From JAPLJC01 sp963697965 (GTDB lineage Bacteria > Desulfobacterota > Desulfobaccia > Desulfobaccales > 0-14-0-80-60-11), in assembly GCA_963697965.1 (NCBI GenBank), contig OY969108.1:62001-126000 (forward strand): a stretch of DNA of 64,000 bases, read 5' to 3'. The notes beneath the pieces were generated by a model that saw only the letters and a list, made by a program, of their open reading frames with translations, was not told where the DNA came from and made no database searches. Shown here piece by piece: positions 27,085-37,145 of the stretch. The position numbers and the translations under genes are program-made. Every line of letters starts with the position of its first letter. Position 1 is the first letter of the stretch.

Positions 27085-28551
27085 TCAGGAGGAGATCAGG
27101 GGCAGGCTGAGGATGCAGGTGGTGCCGCAATTAATCTCGCTGTGGATGGCGATCTCCCCGCGGTGCAGGTCAATCAGGCCCCGGCAGATGGTGAGACCGA
27201 GGCCGGTGCCCCCAACCTTCGTGGAGAAAAACGGGGTGAATAGGGATCTCAGGTGTCCCGGGTCAATGCCCAGACCGGTATCCGCGATGGTGAGCACCAG
27301 GCGGTCTTCCTGGACCGCGGTGCTGACCCGCAGCACCCCGCCGTGGGGCATGGCCTCCAGGCTATTTTTAAAGAGGTTGATGAGCACCTGGCGAATCTGG
27401 CCGGGGTCGAAGGCGAAGGCCGGGATCGCCTCCGGGGCCGAAAGCTCCAAGGTCACCCCCTGCTCCTGGAAGCCGGCCTCCATCAAGCCTATTACCTGCC
27501 GGATCAGGGCCAAAATGTCGCCGGAGACCTTTTGGCTGGGGGTGGGGCGGCTAAAGGTGCTCAGATCGGCCAGGAACTTCTCCAGCCGATGCACTTCCTG
27601 GCAGATAAGTTCCAGGTTTTGCCGGGCCTTTTCGGGAAAATCCTTCTGGCGAGCCAGTTTCTGGGCAAAGCCGCCGATGCTGGCCAAAGGATTCTTGATT
27701 TCATGGCTTATATGGGACACCATCATGCCCAGGGTGGCCAGGCGCTCCTGACGTACCAGCTCCTCTTCCAGGCGTTTCCGTTCCCGCAGGTCCCGGAAAG
27801 AGCCGATGATTCCAACCTCCCGGCCGCTTTCCCGGAGGAGGCGGGCCGACAGCCAGACGGGTACCGAAGTGCCGTCTTTAGTGCGCACCAGGGTTTCATA
27901 ATTTTCCAGGACGCCGGGGCCGCCGTAAGCCGGGGAGTAAATGAGCTCCTTGATTTCGTGGGCCAGCCCTTCGGGATAAAAAACATCGACCTTAAATACC
28001 CCGATGACCTCTTCCGGCCGGTAGCCCAGGATGCGAGAGGCGCCTTCGTTAAAGATGAGGACGTTGCCCAGCAGGTCGTTGACCACGATGCCATCCATGG
28101 AGGCCTGCACCAGCGTGCGCTCCAGCTCATCCATCTGGCGCACCTGGCACTCCAGGTTAAACATCTGGGTGACATCCCGGAAGTTGCACACCGTCCAGGC
28201 TTCTTCCTCACCCCCCTCCAGGTGAAAGAAGGTGCCTTCATAGATGAATTTCTGGCCGTCCACCTCCCGGGTGAGGATGTAGTGGGCCGGGAAGTAAGCC
28301 CCCAGATCCAGGGGGCAGAAGCCCATCTCGTTGCCGGAGGTGGTTTGGAAGGGGCTCCCCAAATCGAAACAGACCCGCCCGGAGATCGCCGGCCATTCCA
28401 GGCCAAAGTGCTCCAGGAAGGAGGCGTTGGCGTAAACGATGCGCCTCGTCTCATCCAGTACCAGGGTGAAGACGTTCGGAAGGCTATCCAGCAGGCGGCC
28501 AAAGAGTCCGCGGGGTGGCCGCCGCCCGGCGGCTTCAGGTTTGCGAACCAT
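27085..28551 (-). CDS. PAS-domain sensor histidine kinase (orphan)
   Basis: A 488-residue soluble kinase with two PAS domains (about residues 18-130, LPNVFTLVLDETRRIVYAN, and about 140-255, ASMDGIVVNDLLGNVLIFN), a HisKA domain with phospho-accepting His283 in SHISHEIKNPLASIGG, and a HATPase domain (NLFKNSLEAMP, DTGLGID, GLGLTICRGLI). No response regulator is adjacent. It lies directly upstream of the kdp operon on the same strand, about 390 bp away, but lacks KdpD domains. It could signal to an NtrC-type regulator acting at the sigma-54-like kdp promoter; that is only a contextual guess. Confidence 0.9.
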   Translation of the reverse strand: MVRKPEAAGRRPPRGLFGRLLDSLPNVFTLVLDETRRIVYANASFLEHFGLEWPAISGRVCFDLGSPFQTTSGNEMGFCPLDLGAYFPAHYILTREVDGQKFIYEGTFFHLEGGEEEAWTVCNFRDVTQMFNLECQVRQMDELERTLVQASMDGIVVNDLLGNVLIFNEGASRILGYRPEEVIGVFKVDVFYPEGLAHEIKELIYSPAYGGPGVLENYETLVRTKDGTSVPVWLSARLLRESGREVGIIGSFRDLRERKRLEEELVRQERLATLGMMVSHISHEIKNPLASIGGFAQKLARQKDFPEKARQNLELICQEVHRLEKFLADLSTFSRPTPSQKVSGDILALIRQVIGLMEAGFQEQGVTLELSAPEAIPAFAFDPGQIRQVLINLFKNSLEAMPHGGVLRVSTAVQEDRLVLTIADTGLGIDPGHLRSLFTPFFSTKVGGTGLGLTICRGLIDLHRGEIAIHSEINCGTTCILSLPLISS

Positions 28552-28594
28552 AACTCAAGTTAAGTCTTAAATCTTCCCAATGCAATAGAGACGC

Positions 28595-28940
28595 AGTAGT
28601 GTTCGGCAAGGTTTTTGCGACGAGGCAGGCACAGGATGAGGGGGGTACGAACTGTCTTGTAGGGGCGCACCCATGTGTGCGCCCCTTACGAAAGTGGGGG
28701 CAGTAGGTAGGGGCGGGTCTTAAACCCGCCCCTACAGGGCGGACACATGGGTCCGCCCCTACGAAAAACCAGGCAAAGCCACCCCTCACCCGGTGTCGTT
28801 CCCTTTCAGGGGGAGGGGAATTAGAGGGCATCGGTATAATATATTGATATTACTTAAATTACCATGGCCTAGATTATAACTGAGAGATTTAGGGTAATTT
28901 TCTCCAGGCACTTTTGCGGCGGAAACTAATGAGTGAGACC
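28595..28940. repeat. Inverted, degenerate copy of the MITE-like composite element
   Basis: AGTAGTGTTCGGCAA (28595-28609) begins the element. It carries the three-palindrome composite in reverse (GGGCGCACCCATGTGTGCGCCC near 28662-28684, a palindrome with arm GTAGGGGCGGGT at 28707-28735, GGGCGGACACATGGGTCCGCCC near 28737-28759), then an inverted copy of the AT-rich part (CATCGGTATAATATATTG). It ends in a decayed terminal repeat near 28913-28935. It fills the 407-bp gap between the kinase and the MBL gene. Confidence 0.7.
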
Positions 28941-28958
28941 TGATTCCTGCGGCCCATC

Positions 28959-29606
28959 CTAAAAGAAATCGGTGAGATAGGGGTTGTGCAGTTTTTCCCG
29001 GCCCAGGGTGGAGGTGGGGGTCTCCCCGTAATCGTGGCCGGGCCAGACCCGGGTGTCATCGGGCAGTGGCATGATCTTCTCCTCCAGGGAGGCGAGGAGC
29101 TGGGGGAGGGAGCCGCCGGGGAGGTCGGTGCGGCCCGCGGCCCCCACGAACAGGGTGTCGCCGGTAAAGAGGTGGCCCGGGAAATAGAGGCAGATGGAGC
29201 CGGGGGTGTGACCCGGGGTGTGCAGGACCTGCGCCTCCTGCCTTCCCAGAGGCAGGCGCTCGCCGTCCTCCACCAGGAGATCGGCGCGGGTCAGGGGCGG
29301 GTAGCCCTCGGCCAGCGCCTCGGCCTGCCTCTCCGGGCGCCGGAAGAACTCCCAGTCCAGTCGATGGATGGCGATGCGGGCTTCGGTCTCAGCGGCCCAA
29401 AGGTCGTTGCCGGCGGTGTGGTCGGCATGGCCATGGGTGTTGACGATCCAGGAAAGGCGCCAGCCTTTCTGGTACAGGCGCTTGGCCAGAATCCGGGCCG
29501 GGCCCCCCGGGTCGATGAGCAGAGCCTCCCGGCTTTCGGAACAGGCCACCAGGTAGGTGAACACCCTTTGAGGCCCGGAGGGTTCGGTGAAGATACTCAG
29601 GGGCAA
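28959..29606 (-). CDS. MBL-fold hydrolase, glyoxalase II-like
   Basis: A 215-residue metallo-beta-lactamase-fold enzyme with the metal motif THGHADH (His58, His60, Asp62, His63), a later HTPGHTPGS histidine, GDTLFVGAAGRTDL with the bridging Asp, and a final PGHDYGETPT. This order matches hydroxyacylglutathione hydrolase and persulfide dioxygenase relatives, which act on thioesters or persulfides. Short single-domain members without the C-terminal glyoxalase domain have unclear substrates. The start is TTG at 29606 by family alignment, without a strong ribosome site. It is the last gene of a compact minus-strand run beginning with dgt. Confidence 0.85.
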   Translation of the reverse strand: MPLSIFTEPSGPQRVFTYLVACSESREALLIDPGGPARILAKRLYQKGWRLSWIVNTHGHADHTAGNDLWAAETEARIAIHRLDWEFFRRPERQAEALAEGYPPLTRADLLVEDGERLPLGRQEAQVLHTPGHTPGSICLYFPGHLFTGDTLFVGAAGRTDLPGGSLPQLLASLEEKIMPLPDDTRVWPGHDYGETPTSTLGREKLHNPYLTDFF

Positions 29607-29619
29607 GGGCTAAACCGGA

Positions 29620-30168
29620 TTACTTGGCCAAAAAGCTGAAGAGCATCTGCTCCGTGCGCAGGGCGTAAATCATGGCCTTGATGCTGCGGATTTCGGCCTG
29701 CTCATTTTCTGACTCGGCCTCCCGCATTAACCGGTTGTACGTGTCCGGCTGGCTAGTCCCCAGCAAGGTGGCCTTCTTAAACTTCTCCTCGGCGGATTTC
29801 ACCAGGCTATCGGCTTGAGTCTGTTCATCCGAGGTCATCTTCTGGTTGATGGCTTCCTGCTGCTGCTCTTTGGGGGTCAAGAGACGGTCTTTCTGATCCT
29901 GGCCGCATTCCTTCTGCAGGATGGCGAACAGGGACTTGGCCTCTTTGGCCATGGACTTGGCCTCTGCGGTATAGTGGCCGCCCAGTTTCTTCTCGGCGTT
30001 GTCCAGCAGGGTTACCGCTCTTTTATAAATGATCTGGTGATCAGGACCGCAGGGCACTTTGGAGGCCGGGGATGGCGGGGGCGTCCCGGGTTGGGTCAGG
30101 GCCGCGCCCACCACGGGGAAGGCCAGCATGAGAGATAACACCATGGGTAGAAAACGTAGTTGGCTCAT
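29620..30168 (-). CDS. Secreted or periplasmic helical protein of unknown function
   Basis: A 182-residue protein. ATG 30168 is chosen, with AAGGAT 6 nt upstream and a clear signal peptide (LRFLPMVLSLMLAFPVVGAA) at the new N-terminus; the longer frame to 30303 overlaps the upstream gene. The mature part is Lys/Glu/Gln-rich and helical, with one Cys near PCGPDHQ and another in KECGQDQ. No family recognised. Spacing is 16 bp from the gene before and 13 bp from the MBL gene after, so it belongs to the same transcript. Its helical repeats resemble periplasmic scaffold proteins. Confidence 0.7.
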   Translation of the reverse strand: MSQLRFLPMVLSLMLAFPVVGAALTQPGTPPPSPASKVPCGPDHQIIYKRAVTLLDNAEKKLGGHYTAEAKSMAKEAKSLFAILQKECGQDQKDRLLTPKEQQQEAINQKMTSDEQTQADSLVKSAEEKFKKATLLGTSQPDTYNRLMREAESENEQAEIRSIKAMIYALRTEQMLFSFLAK

Positions 30169-30184
30169 GAGCGTATCCTTTGCC

Positions 30185-30442
30185 TTAGTGAAGTTTGAAG
30201 GTCTCGGTGATGGCCCGCTGGAACCGGGGCCGATAGATGATGTCAAAGGCGGTCTCCTTGCCGGGAAACAAACCCAAAGCCTGGGAGCGGACGTTTTCCA
30301 CAACTTGTTCCGCCTGCTCCAAGGTAAAGGTTCCGGCCCGAATCTCCGCCAAGGCCAGGTCCACTAAAAAGCGCAGGTATTTCAGGTTGCGGTTCTCCTC
30401 CCGGATGGCCTGCAGTTGCGTCGGATCGTCCCGGTAGGACAA
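30185..30442 (-). CDS. Small conserved-looking hypothetical protein
   Basis: An 85-residue, charged, mostly helical protein (REENRNLKYLRFLVDLAL, then LEQAEQVVENVRSQAL and a final RPRFQRAITETF). No membrane segment and no recognised family. Start assumed at TTG 30442; no ATG or GTG is available in frame nearby, so the true start is uncertain. The C-terminal FPGKETAFDIIYRPRF looks like a conserved motif. It lies between the L,D-transpeptidase and the secreted helical protein in a tight gene row. Confidence 0.6.
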   Translation of the reverse strand: MSYRDDPTQLQAIREENRNLKYLRFLVDLALAEIRAGTFTLEQAEQVVENVRSQALGLFPGKETAFDIIYRPRFQRAITETFKLH

Positions 30443-30498
30443 GGGGTTCTCCCGGATGGCTAGTAGGAGAACTGGATTTAAACCCGGCCCCCAGCTCC

Positions 30499-31485
30499 CT
30501 ATTCTACCTTGGGTTTAGGGGGCTGTAAAGGAGAAAGCTGGACCTCCTGGGGGCTGGGGCGTTTGGCCGGGGAGGGCTGCAAGGGCAGCGGCTGCGGCGG
30601 GCACTTGGTGATCTCCCGGGCGATGCCTTCCTTGGCCTTCAGGATGGCGGGGACCTTATCCCAATCGATGCGGTCACCCAGTTGGTAGCGCTCCGCCAGG
30701 TCCCGGAGGTAATCCAGGGGCGAATCCTGCATTAAATCATAGACATCGGGGTGCGCTTCCAGAAAGACGCGGCCCTCGGGGGTGACCGCCAGTTTGATGG
30801 GGCGGTAGATGATCTTCACCGGGGTGCCTACCGCTACCTGGGGAAAGAGCTGGGCCATCTCCTGGGGCAGCATGCGGATGCAGCCGTGGGACACGTAGCA
30901 ACCTATGCTATACGGGTTGTTGGTGGCGTGGATGCCTATCCCCGAGGCGGAGGTCTCCATATAGTAATGGCCCAGGGGGTTCTTGGGCCCCGGCGGCACC
31001 TTTTCCTTCACCTCCAGGCCCTCCTCCTCCATCTCCTCCTGAATGGAGGGCGGCACCTGCCAGGTGGGGTTGGTGCGCTTATCTTCGATCTTGTAGGTCC
31101 CGGTGGGGGTCTGCCAGGTAGGCTTGCCCAGGGCCAGGGAATAGCAGCGCTGGTAGGCGCCCTTCTCGAAATGGTACAGCATTAGCTCCGGCAGATTGAT
31201 GACCAGGCCGTTGTCCAGCTCCGCCGGGACGATATGGGCCGTGTTGATCCTTAAAACCATGCCCGGCTTTAATCTACAAGGGTCCTTCAGACCGTTGCGC
31301 CTGGCCAGCACCGTAAATTTCACCCCTTTTTCCGCGGCCAGGAGGCCCAGGGTGGTCTTGCCCGGGACCTGGTAATCCTCTGGGCCGCCCACCACCTGGT
31401 GATAGAGGGGTGGGGGCTGGCCGGCTCCGGCCCAGGCGCTCTGGGCTAACAGGATCATCAGCAGTAAGCAGCAGCGGCGTGCCAT
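30499..31485 (-). CDS. L,D-transpeptidase (YkuD) with LysM-like domain
   Basis: Cell-wall cross-linking or lipoprotein-anchoring enzyme of the periplasm, 328 residues. Signal peptide at residues 1-20 (LLLMILLAQSAWAGA), a LysM-like segment near residues 40-85 (LGLLAAEKGVKFTVLARRNG), the YkuD domain from about 90 to 230 with the HATNNPYSIG and SHGCIRM motifs (catalytic Cys202), and a Pro-rich tail. These enzymes form 3-3 peptide bonds in peptidoglycan. ATG 31485 begins 2 bp after the stop of the upstream gene, so the two are probably translationally coupled. Confidence 0.92.
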   Translation of the reverse strand: MARRCCLLLMILLAQSAWAGAGQPPPLYHQVVGGPEDYQVPGKTTLGLLAAEKGVKFTVLARRNGLKDPCRLKPGMVLRINTAHIVPAELDNGLVINLPELMLYHFEKGAYQRCYSLALGKPTWQTPTGTYKIEDKRTNPTWQVPPSIQEEMEEEGLEVKEKVPPGPKNPLGHYYMETSASGIGIHATNNPYSIGCYVSHGCIRMLPQEMAQLFPQVAVGTPVKIIYRPIKLAVTPEGRVFLEAHPDVYDLMQDSPLDYLRDLAERYQLGDRIDWDKVPAILKAKEGIAREITKCPPQPLPLQPSPAKRPSPQEVQLSPLQPPKPKVE

Positions 31486-31487
31486 GG

Positions 31488-32249
31488 CTAAAGATCCACC
31501 TCCGCCTCATAAGGAAAATGATCGGAAGGATAGCGGTTATCCTGATGGTCGGTAACGATGGCCACCCGGCGGACCCGGAAGCCCGGGGTCGCCAGAATCC
31601 AGTCGATCCTCGCCCCCCTGGGCTTGCCGTCAAAATAGTGCTGGGTGGTGGCTTCCTGCCCCTCAGGGTGCAAGGCCCGCCAGGTATCGAGGAAAGGCCG
31701 GCCCTCCCCGATCAATTCCCGATAAACCGGCCCCCCCGGCGCTTCGTTGAAGTCACCGGCCAGGATCAGGGTGCGGCTCAAAGGGGCAAAACGGTCCCGG
31801 ATCATCCTGGCTCCCTGGAGGCGGGCCTCCGGGGAGATGTTGTCCAGGTGGGTATCGATAAAGTAGAAGGGCTCGGTCCATCCGGCCCTCCGGAACAGGC
31901 CATAGGTGGCCAGGCGGGGAAAGGCGCTGTCCCAACTGCGGCTGCGGTGCACCTCCGGAGTCTGGGAGAGCCAGAACTCCGCGCTCTCCTGGACGGTAAA
32001 GCCCTCGGCCCGGTAAAAGATGGTGGGATACTGGCAGGTTTCATCCACCTGGCGGTGGGCCGTCAGGGGCAGGTATTCCGGCAAATTTGCCGCAAGTTCG
32101 CGAAGCATGGGCACGGTGCCTTCCTGGGTGCCCAGCAGGTCCGGCCGGCGCCGGCGAATGACGTCCGCCACCAGATCCCGGCGAAACTGCCATTCGTTGG
32201 GACCGTCCAGGGGGGTGGCAAAGCGCAAGTTAAAGGTCATGACCAGCAT
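31488..32249 (-). CDS. Endonuclease/exonuclease/phosphatase (EEP) family hydrolase
   Basis: A 253-residue metal-dependent phosphoesterase: MTFNLRFAT with the first Asn, LLGTQEG with the metal-binding Glu, FIDTHLDN, LAGDFNEAPG and a final YPSDHFPYEAEV with the catalytic Asp-His. No signal peptide, so cytoplasmic. The family covers DNases, sphingomyelinases and inositol phosphatases; the substrate is not predictable. ATG 32249 has AAGGAT upstream. It is 7 bp after dgt and 2 bp before the L,D-transpeptidase, so co-transcribed. Confidence 0.88.
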   Translation of the reverse strand: MLVMTFNLRFATPLDGPNEWQFRRDLVADVIRRRRPDLLGTQEGTVPMLRELAANLPEYLPLTAHRQVDETCQYPTIFYRAEGFTVQESAEFWLSQTPEVHRSRSWDSAFPRLATYGLFRRAGWTEPFYFIDTHLDNISPEARLQGARMIRDRFAPLSRTLILAGDFNEAPGGPVYRELIGEGRPFLDTWRALHPEGQEATTQHYFDGKPRGARIDWILATPGFRVRRVAIVTDHQDNRYPSDHFPYEAEVDL

Positions 32250-32256
32250 AATATCC

Positions 32257-33420
32257 TTAAATAAACCCGGCCCGCAAGGGCTGCGGGAAGAAGAGTTCCT
32301 GGGAGGTGCGCAAAAAATAGGCGTCAGTCATGGAGGCCAGAAAATCCCTGACGATCTCCGCAGGCTGGTGGGACTCCCGATAGGCAGGGTCCAGGGGGGC
32401 CAGGAACTCCCGGTAGATCTGGGAGTCGCGCCGGTCTTGGTCCAGGTCCTCCAAAAACCGCTGGAACAGACGCTGGCACAGGGCCTCAATCTTGGAGGTT
32501 TGCTCCTTGATGCGGGGATTGTTATAGATCCGCTGGTAATTGAATTCCTTGAGCTGCTTCAACAGGGCCCCCACCTCGGGGCTGTATCCCACGTAGTTCT
32601 TGTCGAAACTGTGGCGCAGCAGGTCGGTCACCAGGCTGTAAACGATGGCGCCGTTGGTGCGGCCCAGGCGGCCCGCCACCTCTGGGGGCAGCTCCTCCCG
32701 CTTGACCAGCGACAGGGTGATGGCGTCCTCCAGGTCCCGGCCGATGTAGCTGATGGTGTCAGCCAGCCGGACCACGCAGCCCTCCAGGGTCATGGGCTTC
32801 AGAGAAAGCTCCGGGTCAGCCGTCTTGCCGCGGAGCTCTTCCTCCAGGTGGGCGAAGGTCTTGTCCCGCTGAGGGGAGAGGCGCTCCAGGTGGGTCTCCC
32901 CGTCGTGGCACAGGATGCCGTCCAGCACTTGCAGGGAGAGATTGAGCCCCCGGCCGTTTTTCTCCAGGCAGTCGAGAAAGCGCACTCCCTGGATGCTGTG
33001 GAGAAAGGGGCCGATGCCGTGGGTCTGGCAGAGGTCGGAGAGGATGTGTTCTCCGTCGTGGCCGAAAGGGGGATGGCCGATATCGTGGCCCAGGGCGATG
33101 GCCTCCAGCAGGTCTTCGTTCAGCCGCAAAAACTTGCCGATGGTGCGGGCGATCTTGGATAGGAGCTGCACGTGCAGCACCCGGTGGCTGATGTGTTCAT
33201 GCTCGACGAGATAAAAGACCTGGGTCTTGTCGATATAACGGGTGTAGGCCCGGGAGTGGAGGATGCGGTCGGCGTCCACCGCGAACTCCTGGCGGTGGCC
33301 CCGGGCCACGGACTCTTCAAAGCGGCGGCGGGATGCCTGGACCGAGCGGGTGGCGTACGGCGACAGCCAGGTTTCCTCCTGCCGCTCCAAGATTTGCCGT
33401 AGTTCCGATAACTTGACCAT
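32257..33420 (-). CDS. dgt: Deoxyguanosinetriphosphate triphosphohydrolase-like protein
   Basis: A 387-residue HD-domain dNTPase that removes triphosphate from dNTPs. HD motifs: RILHSRAYTRYIDKTQV, HEHISHRVLH, IALGHDIGHPPFGHDGE (metal-binding His-Asp) and CVVRLADTISYIGRDLEDA with the last Asp. The frame is open to 33456, but the ATG at 33420 fits the family N-terminus (SELRQILERQEETWLSPYA). First gene of the minus-strand run to 28959 (dgt, EEP, L,D-transpeptidase, two unknowns, MBL). Confidence 0.93.
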   Translation of the reverse strand: MVKLSELRQILERQEETWLSPYATRSVQASRRRFEESVARGHRQEFAVDADRILHSRAYTRYIDKTQVFYLVEHEHISHRVLHVQLLSKIARTIGKFLRLNEDLLEAIALGHDIGHPPFGHDGEHILSDLCQTHGIGPFLHSIQGVRFLDCLEKNGRGLNLSLQVLDGILCHDGETHLERLSPQRDKTFAHLEEELRGKTADPELSLKPMTLEGCVVRLADTISYIGRDLEDAITLSLVKREELPPEVAGRLGRTNGAIVYSLVTDLLRHSFDKNYVGYSPEVGALLKQLKEFNYQRIYNNPRIKEQTSKIEALCQRLFQRFLEDLDQDRRDSQIYREFLAPLDPAYRESHQPAEIVRDFLASMTDAYFLRTSQELFFPQPLRAGFI

Positions 33421-33756
33421 TAAGGCACTATTTCCTAAATCACTATCATAGCACAAGAGCCCGCACCCCTCAATAACGGGATGCCGGTAGCCCTACCATT
33501 GAAGTGTTTCAGAAATACCTTAAAAGATAGCGGCAGGTTCCGGTAGCCGCAGGCTTTAGCCTGCGCTCATTTTTATTAAAGGAAATCTGGGATATGACAA
33601 TAGCAACAGGGAAATCTACCCGGAGATTCGGTCCATCGGGCCGGCAGGCCGAGAATTGTTTGGTATTATGGCAAAGGTATGATATTTATTAAGTTTAAGG
33701 TAATTTCAGGCCGCCGGGCTTTAAGGTTTTTGGACGCCGGTGCCGGGCCGAATCTG
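33421..33756. other. Divergent promoter region between dgt and xerC
   Basis: No gene seen. It contains one copy of the GCCGCAGGCTTTAGCCTGCG palindrome (about 33547-33566), found also near 36948, 37029, 38477, 44622 and 44730. The remainder is mixed-composition DNA in which promoters for both genes must lie; no clear consensus pair was found. Confidence 0.5.
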
Positions 33757-34677
33757 ATGGACGACCGCGCTTATCTGGAAGATTTCCTGCGGTACCTGCG
33801 GGTGGAGCGCCAGATGTCGCCCCACACCCTGCGGAGCTATGGTCTCGATATCGGCCAGTTTTTGGAATTTTACCGCTCCCGTCCGGGAAACCCTGATTTG
33901 CGAGAGGTGGCCTACCCGGACCTGCGGGCCTTCCTGGCCCAGGCCCTCAAGGGCCGGCGCAAGGCCACGGTGGCCCGGAAGCTCTCGGCTTTGCGCACCT
34001 TCTGCAAGTACTTGCAACGGCAGGGGGTGTTGGCCGGCAACCCCGCCAGGCTCGCCCCCAGCCCCAAGCTGGAGAAGCCCCTGCCCCATTTTCTGTCGGT
34101 GGACGAGGCCTTCCATTTGCTGGGGTCCTGCGGCGGCGACGCCTTCGGGGCCTGCCGGGACCGGGCCATTTTGGAGGTCTTTTACAGCGGCGGTTTGCGG
34201 CTGTCGGAATTGGCCGGTCTCGACCTGGGGGACCTGGACCTGGACCAGGGGGTGCTGCGGGTCTGGGGCAAGGGTGGCAAGGAGAGGCTGGCCTTTCTGG
34301 GGAAGCCGGCCCGGGAGGCGCTGGCCACCTACCTGGCCCGGCGCCGGCCCCTGGCGGCCAAAACGGCCGTGGCGGCCCGGACCGAAGCGCCGCAGGCTGC
34401 TCCCCTGTTCCTGAACCGGCGGGGGGGGCGCCTCAGCTCCCGTTCGGTGGCCCGCCTGGTGGGCAAGTGGGCGCGGCTGGCGGGCCTCTCCCAGGCCCTG
34501 ACCCCCCACGGCCTGCGCCACAGCTTCGCCACTCACCTGCTGGAGGGCCGGGCCGACTTGCGCACTGTCCAGGAGCTGCTGGGGCACGCCTCCATCTCCA
34601 GCACCCAGCGGTATTTGCATACGGACCTCGATTACTTGATGGAGGAATACGATAAGGCGCATCCCCGGAGTAAATGA
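33757..34677 (+). CDS. xerC: Tyrosine recombinase XerC
   Basis: Site-specific recombinase that resolves chromosome dimers at dif together with XerD. From ATG 33757 it is 306 residues, the usual size, beginning YLEDFLRYLRVERQMSPHTL. An upstream ATG at 33679 would add 26 residues not typical of the family; neither start has a good ribosome site. Catalytic residues visible: Arg in SGGLRLSELAGL, Lys in WGKGGKERLAFL, HGLRHSFATH, LGHASISSTQ and Tyr in RYLHTD. It is followed by purine-rich repeats and hslVU. XerC versus XerD assignment rests on the RVERQMSPHTLRSY N-terminus and the hslVU neighbourhood. Confidence 0.88.
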   Translation: MDDRAYLEDFLRYLRVERQMSPHTLRSYGLDIGQFLEFYRSRPGNPDLREVAYPDLRAFLAQALKGRRKATVARKLSALRTFCKYLQRQGVLAGNPARLAPSPKLEKPLPHFLSVDEAFHLLGSCGGDAFGACRDRAILEVFYSGGLRLSELAGLDLGDLDLDQGVLRVWGKGGKERLAFLGKPAREALATYLARRRPLAAKTAVAARTEAPQAAPLFLNRRGGRLSSRSVARLVGKWARLAGLSQALTPHGLRHSFATHLLEGRADLRTVQELLGHASISSTQRYLHTDLDYLMEEYDKAHPRSK

Positions 34678-34790
34678 AGGGGGAAAAGGGAAAAAGGGGA
34701 AAGGGCAAAATACCAGGCCAGGTCTTAACCGTTTAACCTTTTCGCCTTTTACCCCTGCCTGTTTACCCTTTTACCCTTGCTGGTTCAACC
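34678..34790. repeat. Purine-rich and pyrimidine-rich inverted block after xerC
   Basis: GGGGGAAAAGGGAAAAAGGG near 34679-34700 and the complementary TTAACCTTTTCGCCTTTTACCC with CTTTTACCC (34733-34782) can fold into an imperfect hairpin like that at 19963-20036. Possible terminator for xerC. Confidence 0.45.
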
Positions 34791-34811
34791 AGCCAGATAG
34801 GAAGTTATTTG

Positions 34812-35357
34812 ATGGACGATTATAAAGAAAAATTTCGAGGCACCACAATTTTAATGGTGCGCCGGGGGGACCAGGTGGCGGTGGCCGGCGACGGCCAGGT
34901 GAGCCTGGGAGAGATGATCATGAAGCAGCGGGCCAAAAAGGTGCGCCGTCTCTACCACGGCAAGATCATCGCCGGCTTCGCCGGTTCGGTGGCCGACGCC
35001 CTCACCCTCTTCGAGCGCCTGGAGGCCAAGCTGGAAGCCCACCAGGGCAACCTCACCCGGGCGGTGGTGGAGCTGGCCAAGGACTGGCGCACCGACCGCA
35101 TCCTGAGGCGCCTGGAGGCGATGCTGCTCACCGTGGACTTGAGCGGGGCCTTTCTCATCTCCGGCACCGGCGACGTCATCGAGCCGGATGAAGGGGTGAT
35201 GGGCATCGGCTCCGGCGGGGCCTACGCCCTGGCCGCGGCCCGGGCCCTGCTGGCCCATACCGATCTCGCCCCCGCGGCCATCTGCCGGGAGGCCATGGCG
35301 ATCGCCGCCTCCCTGTGCGTTTATACCAATAACGAGATTGTGATTGAGGAGTTGTAA
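34812..35357 (+). CDS. hslV: ATP-dependent protease peptidase subunit HslV
   Basis: Proteolytic chamber of the HslUV (ClpQY) protease. ATG 34812 is preferred over the adjacent TTG because AGGAAG lies 9 nt upstream. A 10-residue propeptide precedes the N-terminal nucleophile threonine in FRGTTILMV (Thr11). Other conserved parts are VAGDGQVSLG, KVRRLYHGK, GFAGSVADALTL and GIGSGGAYALAAARAL. The 181 residues match the family. hslU follows 95 bp downstream, the normal arrangement. Confidence 0.96.
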   Translation: MDDYKEKFRGTTILMVRRGDQVAVAGDGQVSLGEMIMKQRAKKVRRLYHGKIIAGFAGSVADALTLFERLEAKLEAHQGNLTRAVVELAKDWRTDRILRRLEAMLLTVDLSGAFLISGTGDVIEPDEGVMGIGSGGAYALAAARALLAHTDLAPAAICREAMAIAASLCVYTNNEIVIEEL

Positions 35358-35401
35358 ATGGTGGGTAGTGCCCACCCTACATCTTAATTATTTGCTTTTT
35401 G

Positions 35402-35432
35402 GCTGAAAGCTGATTGCTGAAAGCTGACAGCT
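35402..35432 (+). repeat. Heptamer tandem repeat upstream of hslU
   Basis: Four and a half 7-bp units, GCTGAAA GCTGATT GCTGAAA GCTGACA GCT, end 20 bp before the hslU start. Equivalent blocks precede thpR (43871-43900) and recA (44784-44814), and a related GTGAGCA heptamer block occurs at 36845-36860 and 38402-38425. Immediately 5' is a GTGGGTAGTGCCCAC palindrome (about 35361-35375), like that at 3231. Confidence 0.8.
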
Positions 35433-35452
35433 TCATAAAAGGACTTGTAAAT

Positions 35453-36841
<1,389 letters not shown>

Positions 36842-37145
36842 GCGGTGAGCAGTGAGCAGTAGGGTGCGCACTGCGCACCAAAAATGGGCGCTACCGTCCT
36901 TAAAAGAAATGTAGCGCCGCCGCCCCCGGCGGCGGAAGAAGGGCCGCAGGCTTTAGCCTGTGCCACCAAAAGAAAACCTGGGGCGGCCTGTGGCCGCCGG
37001 AAAATCATATCAGGGAAAGAGAAACAACGCAGGCTGAAGCCTGCGGCTACACAATAATGGCGAAATCGGTATCGTTTTTGGAGACCGCAGACTGCTGAAA
37101 GCAGGGCGACCCAGCGGGGCGCCCCTACAACCGCGAGGGACTAAA
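36842..37145. repeat. Repeat-filled gap between hslU and argD
   Basis: No gene. It contains GTGAGCA heptamers (36845-36860), AGGGTGCGCACTGCGCACC (36861-36879), two GCAGGCTTTAGCCTGC-type palindromes in opposite orientation (about 36947-36964 and 37028-37047) and GGGGCGCCCC (37118-37127). The ribosome site for argD, GAGGGA (37134-37139), is at the very end. Confidence 0.7.
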
